64,000 nucleotides of DNA from Blastococcus atacamensis (GTDB taxonomy: Bacteria; Actinomycetota; Actinomycetes; Mycobacteriales; Geodermatophilaceae), in the NCBI RefSeq assembly GCF_002938425.1, contig NZ_POQU01000003.1:57449-121448 (forward strand), in the 5' to 3' direction. Numbering within the stretch: position 1 is the stretch's first letter; every line of letters begins with the position of its first letter. The translations under genes were made by a program, and so were the position numbers. Of the stretch, positions 24,709 to 32,741 are shown one piece after another. A model generated the notes under the pieces. It had not been told where the DNA came from. It did no database searches and saw only the letters and a program-made list of their open reading frames with translations.

Positions 24709-26135
24709 AGGGCGTCCTCGGTCCGCAGCTCCGGCTTGCGGCCGGTGGCGATGAGGATGACCAGCAGCACGATCCCGATCGCGAACCAGACGAAGCCGAG
24801 CTCCTGGGCGGCGACCTGCGCGTTGTAGACGACGTAGGCCAGGATCGCGAAGCCGACGACCGGCACGACCAGGTGCAGCCACCAGTTCCGGCTGCGCTGG
24901 CGGCCGATGTAGTGGACGACCACCGAGGCGTGCAGCAGCAGGAACGCGGACAGCGCACCGAAGTTGACCAGCGTGGACAGCAGCGTGATGCCGTCGTCGC
25001 GGGTGCTCATGTAGATGCCGAGCACCAACGAGATGGCCGCGACCAGGAACGTGGCGTTGACCGGCACCCGCCGGGTCGGGTGGACCGTGGCCAGGAACGA
25101 GGGCAGCTGGCGGTCCCGGGCCATCGCGAACAGCAGCCGCGAGGTGGCGGCCTGGGCGACCAGCGAGTTGGCGAAACCCCACGCGATCGCGGTGGCGACG
25201 GCGGTGAGCGTGCCCAGCCACGCGCCGCCGGCGACCTCGGCGGCGTCGTAGAAGGCGGTGCCGGCCGCGTCACCCTCGGCGATCAGGGTGTCGGGGTTCG
25301 GCACGAGCAGGGCGGCGACCCAGGTCTGGACGACGAACAGCGTCCCGGCGAGCACCAGCGCGGCGATCATCGACTTGCCGATGGAGCGCGCGGAGTCCCG
25401 GTTCTCCTCGGCGAGGGTGGAGATGGCGTCGAAGCCCAGGAAGCTCAGCACCGCGACCGAGACGGCGCCGAAGACCAGCTCGAGGGAGAACGTGTCGCTG
25501 TTGTAGATGGGGGAGAAGTCCCAGCCGCGGCCCTCGCCGGAGGACAGGGCGATGACGCCCACGACGAGGAAGATCGCCAGCACGATCAGCTCGGCCACCA
25601 GCACGATCTTGTTCACCCGCGCGGTGAACTCGATGCCGAAGTAGTTGACCACCGTGTTCAGCACGACGAAGGCGGCGACCCAGATCCAGACGGGGATGCC
25701 GGGCAGGATCGAGTTCATCGCGAACCCGGAGATCAGGTACAGCAGGCCGGGGATCAGCAGGTAGTCCAGGAGGACCATCCAGCCGGCGATGAACCCCACC
25801 GGACGGGCGATGCCACGTCCGGCGTAGGTGTAGACCGAGCCGGCCATCGGGAAGGCCCGCGACATCTGCGAGTACGACGCGGCGGTGAACGCCATGGCCA
25901 GTCCGCCGACGACGTAGGCCAGCGCGACCATGCCGCCCGACGCCTGGAAGACGCCGCCGAAGATGCCGAACGGCGCGATCGGGACCATGAAGACCAGGCC
26001 GTAGACCAGCAGGTCGCCGAAGGTCAGCGAGCGCTTGAGCTCCTGCTTGTAGCCGAAGGACTCCACGCCCTGCTCGCTGGCGGCGGGCGTGACGCCGCCG
26101 AGCGCGGGGCCGGTGGTGGTGCGGGGTTCGCTCAT
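24705..26135 (-). CDS. APC-family amino acid/amine permease
   Basis: A 476-residue transporter with about twelve membrane spans. The APC signature is seen at the first span (KRSLTFGDLLVYGLVFMVPI, APFGIFGGVFQASGG) and in span 6 (FLGFDAISTLAEENRDSARS). ATG at 26135 is supported by GGAGGAAAG six nt upstream. Its stop overlaps the acetamidase start, so the transporter very likely brings in that enzyme's substrate or a related amine or amide. Family members carry amino acids, putrescine or ethanolamine; substrate not predictable here. Confidence 0.88.
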   Translation of the reverse strand: MSEPRTTTGPALGGVTPAASEQGVESFGYKQELKRSLTFGDLLVYGLVFMVPIAPFGIFGGVFQASGGMVALAYVVGGLAMAFTAASYSQMSRAFPMAGSVYTYAGRGIARPVGFIAGWMVLLDYLLIPGLLYLISGFAMNSILPGIPVWIWVAAFVVLNTVVNYFGIEFTARVNKIVLVAELIVLAIFLVVGVIALSSGEGRGWDFSPIYNSDTFSLELVFGAVSVAVLSFLGFDAISTLAEENRDSARSIGKSMIAALVLAGTLFVVQTWVAALLVPNPDTLIAEGDAAGTAFYDAAEVAGGAWLGTLTAVATAIAWGFANSLVAQAATSRLLFAMARDRQLPSFLATVHPTRRVPVNATFLVAAISLVLGIYMSTRDDGITLLSTLVNFGALSAFLLLHASVVVHYIGRQRSRNWWLHLVVPVVGFAILAYVVYNAQVAAQELGFVWFAIGIVLLVILIATGRKPELRTEDAL

Positions 26136-26219
26136 GCGCGCTTTCCTCCGTGTCCTCCCGGTGCGGTGCCGGGGCGCCAGCAGGGTAGGACGCAATCCTT
26201 CCAGGTGGAAGTATCCGTC

Positions 26220-27263
26220 TCAGGTCGTGAGAAGGCCGGGGATCTCGCGCAGGGTGAGCCCGTCGGCGCGGGCCAGCCGTGCGAACGGGGCTCGGCGAGG
26301 GACCCGGGTCCGGCCGGGGGTGGACACGGCCACCCGGACGCCGTCGTAGAGCCCGCGCGCGTACGCGCACACCACCGGAGCCGAGGGCCCCGACCGGCGG
26401 GCGTGCCGCTCCTGCAGGTCCAGCTGGGTCTCGTCGGGCCCGTCGCCGGAGGAGGCGAACGAGGGCATGCAGGCGTACAGCTCGCCGGTGCCGTCGCCGC
26501 CCAACGCGTAGAGCCCGTTCTCCTCCAAGGCGCCGGACAACCGCACCACGCGGCGGTCCAGACCGGCCCGCGCGAACTCGCGGTTGAACGTGACCAGGTC
26601 GCGCCCGACCATGCTGAGCAGCACGCCGTCGGCGCGGGTGCGCCGGACGAGGTCCAGCAGAGGGCCCATGTCGGGAGGGCCGAACGGCACCAGCGCCTCG
26701 CCGACCACTTCGGCACCCGCGGCGGCCAGTGCGCGGTGCGCGGCCCGGTGCACCGCGCGCGGCCACACGTAGTCGGTGCCCAGCAGCACCCACCGCCGGG
26801 CGCGGCGGGAGCCGACCAGCCAGGTCAGGGCCGCCGCGTGCTGCTCCGCGGGCGAGACCCCGGTCCGGACGACGCCGGGCCGCAGCCGGCCGCCCTCGTG
26901 CGGCGGGGTGAAGACGTACCGGGCGCCGCGCGGCAGGGCCCGCTCCAGGGCGCGGTGCACGTCGCTGGTGTGGAAGCCGACGAGCACGTCGACGAGGCCC
27001 GCCTGGAACAGGGACGCCGCCTCGGCCGCCACGACCTCCGGCGACCGCCCGGAGTCGACCGGGACCAGCCGCACCTCGCGGCCGTCGACCCCGCCGGCGG
27101 CGTTCAGCTCGTCGGCCGCGAGCCCCGCGAGGTCCAGTGCGGACGGCGCGGTGAGCGCCAGCGGCCCCGTCAGGGGCACCGCCAGACCCACGGGGAGGAC
27201 GTCGCTGCGCGGACCCGTGAGCAGCAGCTCGAACGGGTCCAGCGGACGCGTGGCACCGGGCAC
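26220..27263 (-). CDS. AmiC-like amide-sensing ligand-binding protein (type I periplasmic-binding fold)
   Basis: A 347-residue Leu/Ile/Val-binding-type protein (VGLAVPLTGPLALTAPSALD, LNAAGGVDGREVRLVPVDSG, VGFHTSDVHRALERALPRGA, WVLLGTDYVWPRAVHRAAHR). There is no signal peptide or lipobox, so it stays in the cytoplasm like AmiC of Pseudomonas, which senses amides and releases an antiterminator. GTG at 27263 is the only start that leaves the fold intact. It precedes the permease by 84 bp and is divergent from a MarR gene only 21 bp away. A ligand-binding component of an ABC importer is unlikely without export signal or partners. Confidence 0.72.
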   Translation of the reverse strand: MPGATRPLDPFELLLTGPRSDVLPVGLAVPLTGPLALTAPSALDLAGLAADELNAAGGVDGREVRLVPVDSGRSPEVVAAEAASLFQAGLVDVLVGFHTSDVHRALERALPRGARYVFTPPHEGGRLRPGVVRTGVSPAEQHAAALTWLVGSRRARRWVLLGTDYVWPRAVHRAAHRALAAAGAEVVGEALVPFGPPDMGPLLDLVRRTRADGVLLSMVGRDLVTFNREFARAGLDRRVVRLSGALEENGLYALGGDGTGELYACMPSFASSGDGPDETQLDLQERHARRSGPSAPVVCAYARGLYDGVRVAVSTPGRTRVPRRAPFARLARADGLTLREIPGLLTT

Positions 27264-27284
27264 GCGGAGAAGTATGGTGCCCCC
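27264..27284. promoter_or_regulatory. 21-bp divergent start region between AmiC-like and MarR genes
   Basis: The two start codons (GTG 27263 on minus, ATG 27285 on plus) are only 21 bp apart. The near-symmetric AGTATGGT in the middle offers a -10-like TATGGT to the plus strand and a CATACT to the minus strand. Both mRNAs are probably leaderless, with -35 regions inside the opposite gene. Confidence 0.45.
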
Positions 27285-27728
27285 ATGTTTCCGGGAGGTC
27301 GCGTCGACACCCAGCGCGTTGCCGGCGACCTGGTCGAGCTGCTGACCGTCACCCAGCGGCGGGTGGCCGGAGGTGTGGCCGCGGTGCTGGCCGAGGACGG
27401 CGGCACGCTCGACGGCTACCGGCTGCTGCGGGCCCTGGCCGACGCCGGCCGCACCATGGGCGAGCTCGGAGCGGTACTGCACCTGCCCGCGCCCACCTGC
27501 ACCCGGCTCGTCGACGCCGCCGTCGACCAGGCGCTGGCCTACCGGCTGCCGCACCCCGACGACGGGCGCAAGGTTCTCGTCCACCTCTCCGAGCCCGGGC
27601 GTGACCGGCTCGGCCGGTGGGAGGCGCTGGTCGCGGCCCACGAGTCGGCGCTGGCGGCCTCTCTCGGCCCTGACCGCGTCGCCGCGCTGCGCACCGCCCT
27701 GACCGAGCTGGCCGCTCCGGAAGGCTGA
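27285..27728 (+). CDS. MarR-family transcriptional regulator
   Basis: A 147-residue winged-helix protein: dimerisation helix RVAGDLVELLTVTQRRVAGG, HTH with LLRALADAGRTMGELGAVLH and LPAPTCTRLVDAAVDQALAY, and the wing RLPHPDDGRKVLVHLSEPGR. ATG at 27285 is the start because the frame further upstream crosses the AmiC-like promoter. It is divergent from the amide operon and is the obvious candidate for its repressor. The cob operon follows in the same direction after 74 bp. Confidence 0.82.
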   Translation: MFPGGRVDTQRVAGDLVELLTVTQRRVAGGVAAVLAEDGGTLDGYRLLRALADAGRTMGELGAVLHLPAPTCTRLVDAAVDQALAYRLPHPDDGRKVLVHLSEPGRDRLGRWEALVAAHESALAASLGPDRVAALRTALTELAAPEG

Positions 27729-27802
27729 ACCAGCCGCCCCAGCGGGGGGATCGGGCGCGGGTTCGTGCGAGGGTTCCCCGGAGACCCGATGGAGGAGTTG
27801 GC

Positions 27803-29503
27803 ATGACCTGGCCACGGCCGGTCCCGGTGATCGGTGACCAGACCCACGCCGCCGAGCGGGCCGCCGACCCGACGGGCTGGGCGTTCGACCCGGCCACCGT
27901 CGAGGCGCTGCACACGGTCGTCGGAGCGCGTCGCGACATCCGCCGCTACCGCCCGGACCCGGTGCCGGCCGAGCTGCTGCGCACGGTGCTGGAGGCCGGG
28001 CACCGCGCGCCGTCGGTGGGGCACTCGCAGCCGTGGCGCTTCGTCGTCGTCACCGAGCAGACCACCCGCGACCGCGCCGCGATGCTGGCCGACCGGGAGC
28101 GGCTCCGGCAGGCCGAGCTGCTGACCCCCGACCGGCGGGCCCGGCTGCTGGACCTGCAGCTGGAGGGCATTCGCGAGGCGCCGGTCGGCGTCGTCGTCGC
28201 CTGCGACCGCCGGGCGTCGGCCACCGGGGTGCTGGGGCGCGCGACCTTCCCCGACGCCGATCTGTGGAGCTGCGCCTGCGCCATCCAGAACATCTGGCTG
28301 GCCGCCCGCGCCTCCGGGCTGGGCATGGGCTGGGTGACCCTCTTCCAGCCCGCCGACCTCGCCGAGCTGCTGCACCTGCCCGACGGCGTGGAGACCCTGG
28401 GCTGGCTCTGCCTGGGCTGGCCCGACGAGCGCCCGCCGGAGCCCGGGCTGGTGCGCCACGGCTGGTCCAGCCGCGCTCCGCTGGACGACGTCGTCCTGTC
28501 CGAGCGGTGGCCGGCCGACGACACCCCTGCCGCACCGGTCTCCCACCTCGCCGGGCCGCAGCCCGATGCGGTCGTGGCCGCCCGGGACACCGGTGACGAC
28601 CTGCTGGCCGTGCCGGGATCGCTGGGCGTGCTCGACCGCGCCGTCGACCGGGTGCTGGCCCTTCCGGGCGCGGTGCCGGAGACCGGGACGCTCGTCGTGG
28701 CCGCGGGGGACCACCCGGTCGCCGCCGCGCACGCGGTCTCGGCGTACCCGGCGTCGGTCACGGCCGACGTGCTGGCCGCGACCCGGACCGGGGAGTCGCT
28801 GGGCGCCGCCACCGCACGCCAGGCCGGGCTGCACGTGCGGGCGCACTCCGCCGTCTCGCCCGACCCCCAGGGCGACCTGCTCACCGCCGACGCGCTCACG
28901 CCCGCCGCCGCCACCGCGCTGCTGGAGGAGGGCCGCACCCTGGGGCGCGAGCTCGCCGGCGCCGGGCTGGTGTGCCTGGGCGAGGTCGGTATCGGCAACA
29001 CGACCGTCGCCGCCGCGCTGGCCTGCGCGCTGCTCGACCTCGACCCCGACGACGCGGTCGGGCTGGGCGCGGGTGCCGACGCCGCCATGCTCGAGCGGAA
29101 GCGGGCCGTCGTCCGCGGAGCCCTGGACCGGGCCCGGGCGGAGCACGGCCCGGCGCTGGCCGAGCCGCTCACCGTGCTGGCCGCGCTCGGCGGGCCCGAG
29201 ATCGCGGTGCTCGCCGGCGTCACGCTCGGCGCCGCCGCGGCGGGCGTGCCGGTCGTGCTGGACGGGCTGGTCACCTCCGTCGCCGCCGCGCTCGCGGTGC
29301 GCCTGGAACCCGCCGCGCAGACGGCGCTCGTCGCCGGGCAACGCAGCCGCGAGCGCGGGCACGCCGCGGTGCTCACCGACCTCGGCCTCGAGCCGCTGCT
29401 CGACCTCCGCCTCCGCGCGGGGGAGGGGGTGGGAGCCGCGCTCGCCGCCCAGCTCCTGCTCACGGCACTGCGGGCCCGGCGCACCGCCGGACGGGTGTCG
29501 TGA
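27803..29503 (+). CDS. bluB-cobT: Fused BluB-CobT: DMB synthase and nicotinate-nucleotide:DMB phosphoribosyltransferase
   Basis: Residues 1-215 are a BluB nitroreductase-fold domain (VVGARRDIRRYRPDPVP, HRAPSVGHSQPWRF, AIQNIWLAARASGLGMGWV) that makes 5,6-dimethylbenzimidazole from FMNH2 and O2. Residues about 240-566 are CobT, which adds phosphoribose to that base (VVAAGDHPVAAAHAVSAYP, CLGEVGIGNTTVAAALACAL near 390 with the catalytic Glu region). One polypeptide thus performs base synthesis and activation. ATG 27803 has GGAGGAG ten nt upstream. The stop overlaps the cobU GTG. No cobalamin riboswitch is recognisable in the 74-bp leader. Confidence 0.9.
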   Translation: MTWPRPVPVIGDQTHAAERAADPTGWAFDPATVEALHTVVGARRDIRRYRPDPVPAELLRTVLEAGHRAPSVGHSQPWRFVVVTEQTTRDRAAMLADRERLRQAELLTPDRRARLLDLQLEGIREAPVGVVVACDRRASATGVLGRATFPDADLWSCACAIQNIWLAARASGLGMGWVTLFQPADLAELLHLPDGVETLGWLCLGWPDERPPEPGLVRHGWSSRAPLDDVVLSERWPADDTPAAPVSHLAGPQPDAVVAARDTGDDLLAVPGSLGVLDRAVDRVLALPGAVPETGTLVVAAGDHPVAAAHAVSAYPASVTADVLAATRTGESLGAATARQAGLHVRAHSAVSPDPQGDLLTADALTPAAATALLEEGRTLGRELAGAGLVCLGEVGIGNTTVAAALACALLDLDPDDAVGLGAGADAAMLERKRAVVRGALDRARAEHGPALAEPLTVLAALGGPEIAVLAGVTLGAAAAGVPVVLDGLVTSVAAALAVRLEPAAQTALVAGQRSRERGHAAVLTDLGLEPLLDLRLRAGEGVGAALAAQLLLTALRARRTAGRVS

Positions 29504-30045
29504 TCGTCCGCCCCGCGCGCCGAACGCTGGTGCTGGGCGGCGCCCGCTCGGGCAAGTCGCGGTACGCCGAGCAGCTGCTGGCCCGGGCCCGTACGGTCGA
29601 GTACGTCGCCTGCGGTCTCCCCGCCGACGACGGCGACCCCGAGTGGGCCGACCGGGTCGCGCTGCACCGGGAGCGTCGTCCGGGCAGCTGGCGCACCGTC
29701 GAGACCGTGGACCTGGTCGGGGAGCTCGGGCGTCCCGGCCCACCGGTGCTCGTCGACTGCCTCTCGACGTGGCTGGCCCGGGTGATGGACGACTGCGGCG
29801 TGTGGACCGAAGCCGACGGCGCCGACGAGCGGCTGGCCCGCGCCGTCGACGACGTCGTCGACGCCTGGTCGCGGACCCGTCGCCGGGTGGTCGCAGTGAG
29901 CAACGAGGTCGGCTCGGGCGTCGTCCCGGCCACCGCGTCGGGCCGCCGCTACCGCGACGAGCTGGGCATCCTCAACACACGGATCGCCGGCGCCTCGCAG
30001 CGGGTCTGGCTGCTCACCGCCGGCCTGCCGCAGCGGCTGCGGTGA
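29500..30045 (+). CDS. cobU: Bifunctional adenosylcobinamide kinase/adenosylcobinamide-phosphate guanylyltransferase
   Basis: A 181-residue P-loop enzyme that phosphorylates adenosylcobinamide and converts it to GDP-cobinamide. The Walker A is GGARSGKSRYAE at 14-25; further motifs are EYVACGLP, the histidine of RVALHRERRPGSWRT (likely guanylylation site), LVDCLSTWLARVM and VSNEVGSGVVPATASGRRYR, all typical of CobU/CobP. GTG at 29500 overlaps the CobT stop (GTGA), and the stop overlaps cobS the same way, so the three genes form one coupled operon for nucleotide-loop assembly. Confidence 0.94.
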   Translation: MIVRPARRTLVLGGARSGKSRYAEQLLARARTVEYVACGLPADDGDPEWADRVALHRERRPGSWRTVETVDLVGELGRPGPPVLVDCLSTWLARVMDDCGVWTEADGADERLARAVDDVVDAWSRTRRRVVAVSNEVGSGVVPATASGRRYRDELGILNTRIAGASQRVWLLTAGLPQRLR

Positions 30046-30818
30046 CCGGCCTGTTCGCGGCGATCGGCATGTTCAGCGTGCTGCCGGTGCCGGCCTCCGC
30101 CCGCACGCCCGGCCCCGGGGTGCTCCGCTGGCTGCCGCTGGTCGGGGCACTCCTCGGCGCGCTGGCGTTCCTGCCGGCGCTCGCGGTCTGGCGGGGTGCG
30201 GACGACGGAGCGCCGCTGCTGGCCGCCGCGCTCGTCGTGGGCACCCTCGCTCTGCTGACCCGGGGGCTGCACCTGGACGGCACCGCCGACCTCGCCGACG
30301 GGCTGGGCAGCGGGCGGCCGGCCGAGCAGGCGCTGGCGATCATGCGGCGGCCCGACGTCGGGGCGTTCGGCGTCGCGGTCCTCGTCGGACTGCAACTGGT
30401 GCAGGTCACCGCGCTGGGCGCGGTGCTCGCCGAATCCTCCCTGGCAGGCGGGCTGCTCGCGGTCGTCCTGGCGACGACGGCCGCGCGCGTGGGTGTGCTG
30501 CACGCGGCCGCGCGCCCGGCCGCGGCCGGCTCCTCGCTGGGCGTGCTCGTCGCCGGTGGGGGAACGCCGGTAGTCCGGTGGACGGCGGCCGTCGTGCTCT
30601 TGGGCTTCGCGACCGGCCTCGCGCTGCTCGTCGGTGACCCGTCCGAGGCTGCGTGGGCGGCCGCCGCGGTGGCGGTCGCACTGGCCGCAGGAGCGGGGCT
30701 CGCCGCGCACGCGGCCCGGCGGCTGGGCGGCGTCAACGGCGACGTGTTCGGCGCCGTGGTCGAGGTGGGCACCGCGACGGCGCTCGTCGTCCTCGCCGCC
30801 GGCACCACCTGGACCTGA
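30042..30818 (+). CDS. cobS: Adenosylcobinamide-GDP ribazoletransferase (cobalamin synthase)
   Basis: Polytopic membrane enzyme of 258 residues that joins GDP-cobinamide to alpha-ribazole (phosphate) in the last step of nucleotide-loop assembly. Hallmarks are FSVLPVPA near the N-terminus, RGLHLDGTADLADGLG (about 78-93), MRRPDVGAFGV and GGVNGDVFGAVVE near the C-terminus, between seven or so hydrophobic spans. GTG at 30042 overlaps the cobU stop. Together with BluB-CobT and CobU it would suffice to remodel imported cobinamide. Confidence 0.92.
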   Translation: MTGLFAAIGMFSVLPVPASARTPGPGVLRWLPLVGALLGALAFLPALAVWRGADDGAPLLAAALVVGTLALLTRGLHLDGTADLADGLGSGRPAEQALAIMRRPDVGAFGVAVLVGLQLVQVTALGAVLAESSLAGGLLAVVLATTAARVGVLHAAARPAAAGSSLGVLVAGGGTPVVRWTAAVVLLGFATGLALLVGDPSEAAWAAAAVAVALAAGAGLAAHAARRLGGVNGDVFGAVVEVGTATALVVLAAGTTWT

Positions 30819-30884
30819 GCCGCGCGCGAACCGGGAGAGGCCAAGCGGCGCCCGGGAGCGTCGATCCCCGCTAGCCTCCCGCCC

Positions 30885-31145
30885 GTGGAGCCGTTCGCGA
30901 CGGGGCGTTCCGCCGCCGTCACCCCCGAGCAGGTCGCCGCCGTGCGGTCTGCCGGGGACTTCGCACGCCTCGTCGCGCACATGCGCGAGGACCTCGGCCG
31001 CAGCGGCAAGACCGAGTGGGAGAACGCCACCCTGGACCGGTTCCTGGCCGCACTCGCCGCGGTCGCCGAGGATCGGGGGCCCCGGGGCCGGCTGTCCTGG
31101 TCGGAGCTGGCCGACCTGGTGGTGACGGCGACCGGCTACGAGTAG
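30885..31145 (+). CDS. Small hypothetical protein (DUF7660-like)
   Basis: An 86-residue acidic protein, mostly helical: FARLVAHMREDLGRSGKTEW then ENATLDRFLAALAAVAEDRG and a conserved-looking LSWSELADLVVTATGYE end. This pattern (a WEN.TLERFLEALAA-type core) is found in small actinobacterial proteins of unknown role. GTG at 30885 lies just after a CTAGCCT box, so it may be leaderless. It follows cobS by 66 bp and ends 9 bp from a convergent gene. Confidence 0.7.
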   Translation: MEPFATGRSAAVTPEQVAAVRSAGDFARLVAHMREDLGRSGKTEWENATLDRFLAALAAVAEDRGPRGRLSWSELADLVVTATGYE

Positions 31146-31154
31146 GCCGGTCCC

Positions 31155-31928
31155 TCAGCCGGTCGGGAACAGCGCCCGCAGGCCGAACCGTGTCGGTCGC
31201 TGGAACGGGCGCCACGCCCCCCGCGGCTGGGCCAGCCGGTCCGCGACGATCCAGAGCACCGCGGGGTCCAGGCCCATGCCGAGGTGACTGGCGTGCACCG
31301 CCACGTTCTCGCTGACCGGCCCCTCCTCCTGGAGGCAGGTGCGCCAGTCGACGACGCCGTCCCACCGCGAGTACACCGACGTGCTCGGAACCCTCAGCGC
31401 CGGCGCCGGGCGGACCCGCTCGACGGCCCGGAGCTTCCGGTACTCCTGGTACATCCCGACCCCGGCGGCGGCGTTCCTGCGGGGCGCGACCCCGGCGAAC
31501 GGCGAGCCGAGCGACACCACCGAGCGCACCAGGTGCGGGCTGCGCTCGGCCAGGCGCCGTCCGTAGATCCCGCCGAGGCTCTGGCCCACGATGCTGACCG
31601 GCGTCCCGTGCTCGTCGGCGAGCCGCTCGACCAGCGCGCGCATCGCGTCGGTGACCTCCGGGCGGGGGCCGCGGTTGCGGCCGAGGTCCCAGCCCACGGT
31701 CGGGTACCCGAGGCGACCCAGCCACCGGCGCAGCGTGCGGGTCGACACGTCGGAGGCCAGCCAGCCGGGCAGGACCACGACCGGGTGCGGTTCGCCCCGC
31801 GGCGCGAACCGCAGCAGGGGGTAACCGGCGGCGAGCGCCCCGGCGCTGACGGCCGCGCGGGCGGGCTCGGTGAGGGCCAGCAGGTTGTCGACGCGCTCGG
31901 CCCGGGCGGGCTCGGACGGGATGCTCAC
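31155..31928 (-). CDS. Alpha/beta hydrolase, lipase-like
   Basis: A 257-residue protein with a serine nucleophile elbow VGQSLGGIYG (Ser117), an oxyanion region PVVVLPGWLASD, an Asp in SRWDGVVDWRTC and a His in VHASHLGMGLDP. These fit a triacylglycerol lipase or palmitoyl-thioesterase-like hydrolase. No signal peptide, so it acts in the cytoplasm. The start is uncertain: GTG 31928 is used, while GTG 31934 in the same frame is equally possible. It faces a small gene upstream and converges on the DUF7660-like gene. Confidence 0.72.
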   Translation of the reverse strand: MSIPSEPARAERVDNLLALTEPARAAVSAGALAAGYPLLRFAPRGEPHPVVVLPGWLASDVSTRTLRRWLGRLGYPTVGWDLGRNRGPRPEVTDAMRALVERLADEHGTPVSIVGQSLGGIYGRRLAERSPHLVRSVVSLGSPFAGVAPRRNAAAGVGMYQEYRKLRAVERVRPAPALRVPSTSVYSRWDGVVDWRTCLQEEGPVSENVAVHASHLGMGLDPAVLWIVADRLAQPRGAWRPFQRPTRFGLRALFPTG

Positions 31929-31957
31929 CCGCACCCGATGCCCGGGACGGGCCGGGA

Positions 31958-32263
31958 TCAGTCGCCCGGCGGCAGGATCCGCGGCACGAACACCTCGTCG
32001 ACCGGTCGGGGCCCGACGTACTGGCGGCACGTGCACGGCACCCAGCTGTGCCCCGACCAGCGGCCGCGCTTGTCGTAGGTGTCCCGGCGCAGCTCGGCGT
32101 AACAGGTATTTGTCGCGGTGTCGTGCTGGCTGAGCGTGTGGCCGCACCCGCACAGCGGCGTCACCGGTGGGGGATGAGCAGGGTTCCGGCGTCGGCCCAG
32201 CCGCCCCGCTCCGAAGCCGAGGGCGAGCAGGGCTGCGCCCACCAGCAGGCTGACCGGATCCAT
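31958..32263 (-). CDS. Small membrane-anchored protein with Cys motifs
   Basis: A 101-residue protein with one N-terminal hydrophobic span (VSLLVGAALLALGFGAGRLG) followed by Arg-rich and then a soluble region with CGCGHTLSQHD and a later CTCRQYVG, which could form one zinc site. ATG at 32263 is preceded by AGAGGT seven nt upstream; a GTG at 32272 is an alternative. No family is known to me. It lies upstream of the lipase-like gene in the same direction with a gap of 29 bp. Confidence 0.6.
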   Translation of the reverse strand: MDPVSLLVGAALLALGFGAGRLGRRRNPAHPPPVTPLCGCGHTLSQHDTATNTCYAELRRDTYDKRGRWSGHSWVPCTCRQYVGPRPVDEVFVPRILPPGD

Positions 32264-32435
32264 CGCGCGCACCTCTTCCGACCGAGTCCTCCGACGGTAG
32301 CGCTCGCTGGGCGCCCTCCGCCGGAGGGACGGCGGCGGAGCGACTGCGGAGCGTGGCCGGAGATGCTCCAGTGGATCGACCGGTTTCGCCCGATCAGGGG
32401 GATTGGACGTGGGTCGGCGCGGGAAAAGAGGAGAC

Positions 32436-32696
32436 GTGAGTACCTATGCCGTGGGGTTCGCCCGCCCGGACCGCTGGTCCGGCGGTCAGCAGAGTCAGCA
32501 GACCTACCCGTGGCACGCCGTCGAGGCCCACCGCCCGCCGGCCGAGCTGGACGGCGAGGTCGAGCTCGCCGTCTGCGGCGCCATCGTGCAGGTCTGGGGC
32601 ACGCAGAAGTGGGAGCGGGTCGGCATCGGCCGCACCGGTTGCCCGGAGTGCGCCCGCATCACCACCGCCGGCCAGCGGCTGACCCGCGCGAGCTGA
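32436..32696 (+). CDS. Hypothetical protein with paired cysteines
   Basis: An 86-residue protein starting MSTYAVGFARPDRWSGGQQS. It contains a His (YPWHAVEAH), then VCGAIVQVWG and GRTGCPECARIT, which might bind one metal ion. GTG at 32436 follows a strong AAAAGAGGAGA site. No family recognised. It is alone on the plus strand and converges on the acyl-CoA dehydrogenase gene with a 45-bp gap. Confidence 0.62.
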   Translation: MSTYAVGFARPDRWSGGQQSQQTYPWHAVEAHRPPAELDGEVELAVCGAIVQVWGTQKWERVGIGRTGCPECARITTAGQRLTRAS

Positions 32697-32741
32697 CCTC
32701 CCCGTACGGGCCGGCCGGGCGGCCCAGCGCTCCTCGACCGG

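Noticed and set aside
24642..27284. A very long plus-strand extension before the MarR gene
   Set aside because: It is antisense to the permease and AmiC-like genes; only the last 147 codons from 27285 resemble a protein family.
27729..27802. A cobalamin riboswitch before bluB-cobT
   Set aside because: The gap is only 74 bp and no B12-box-like conserved sequence is seen.
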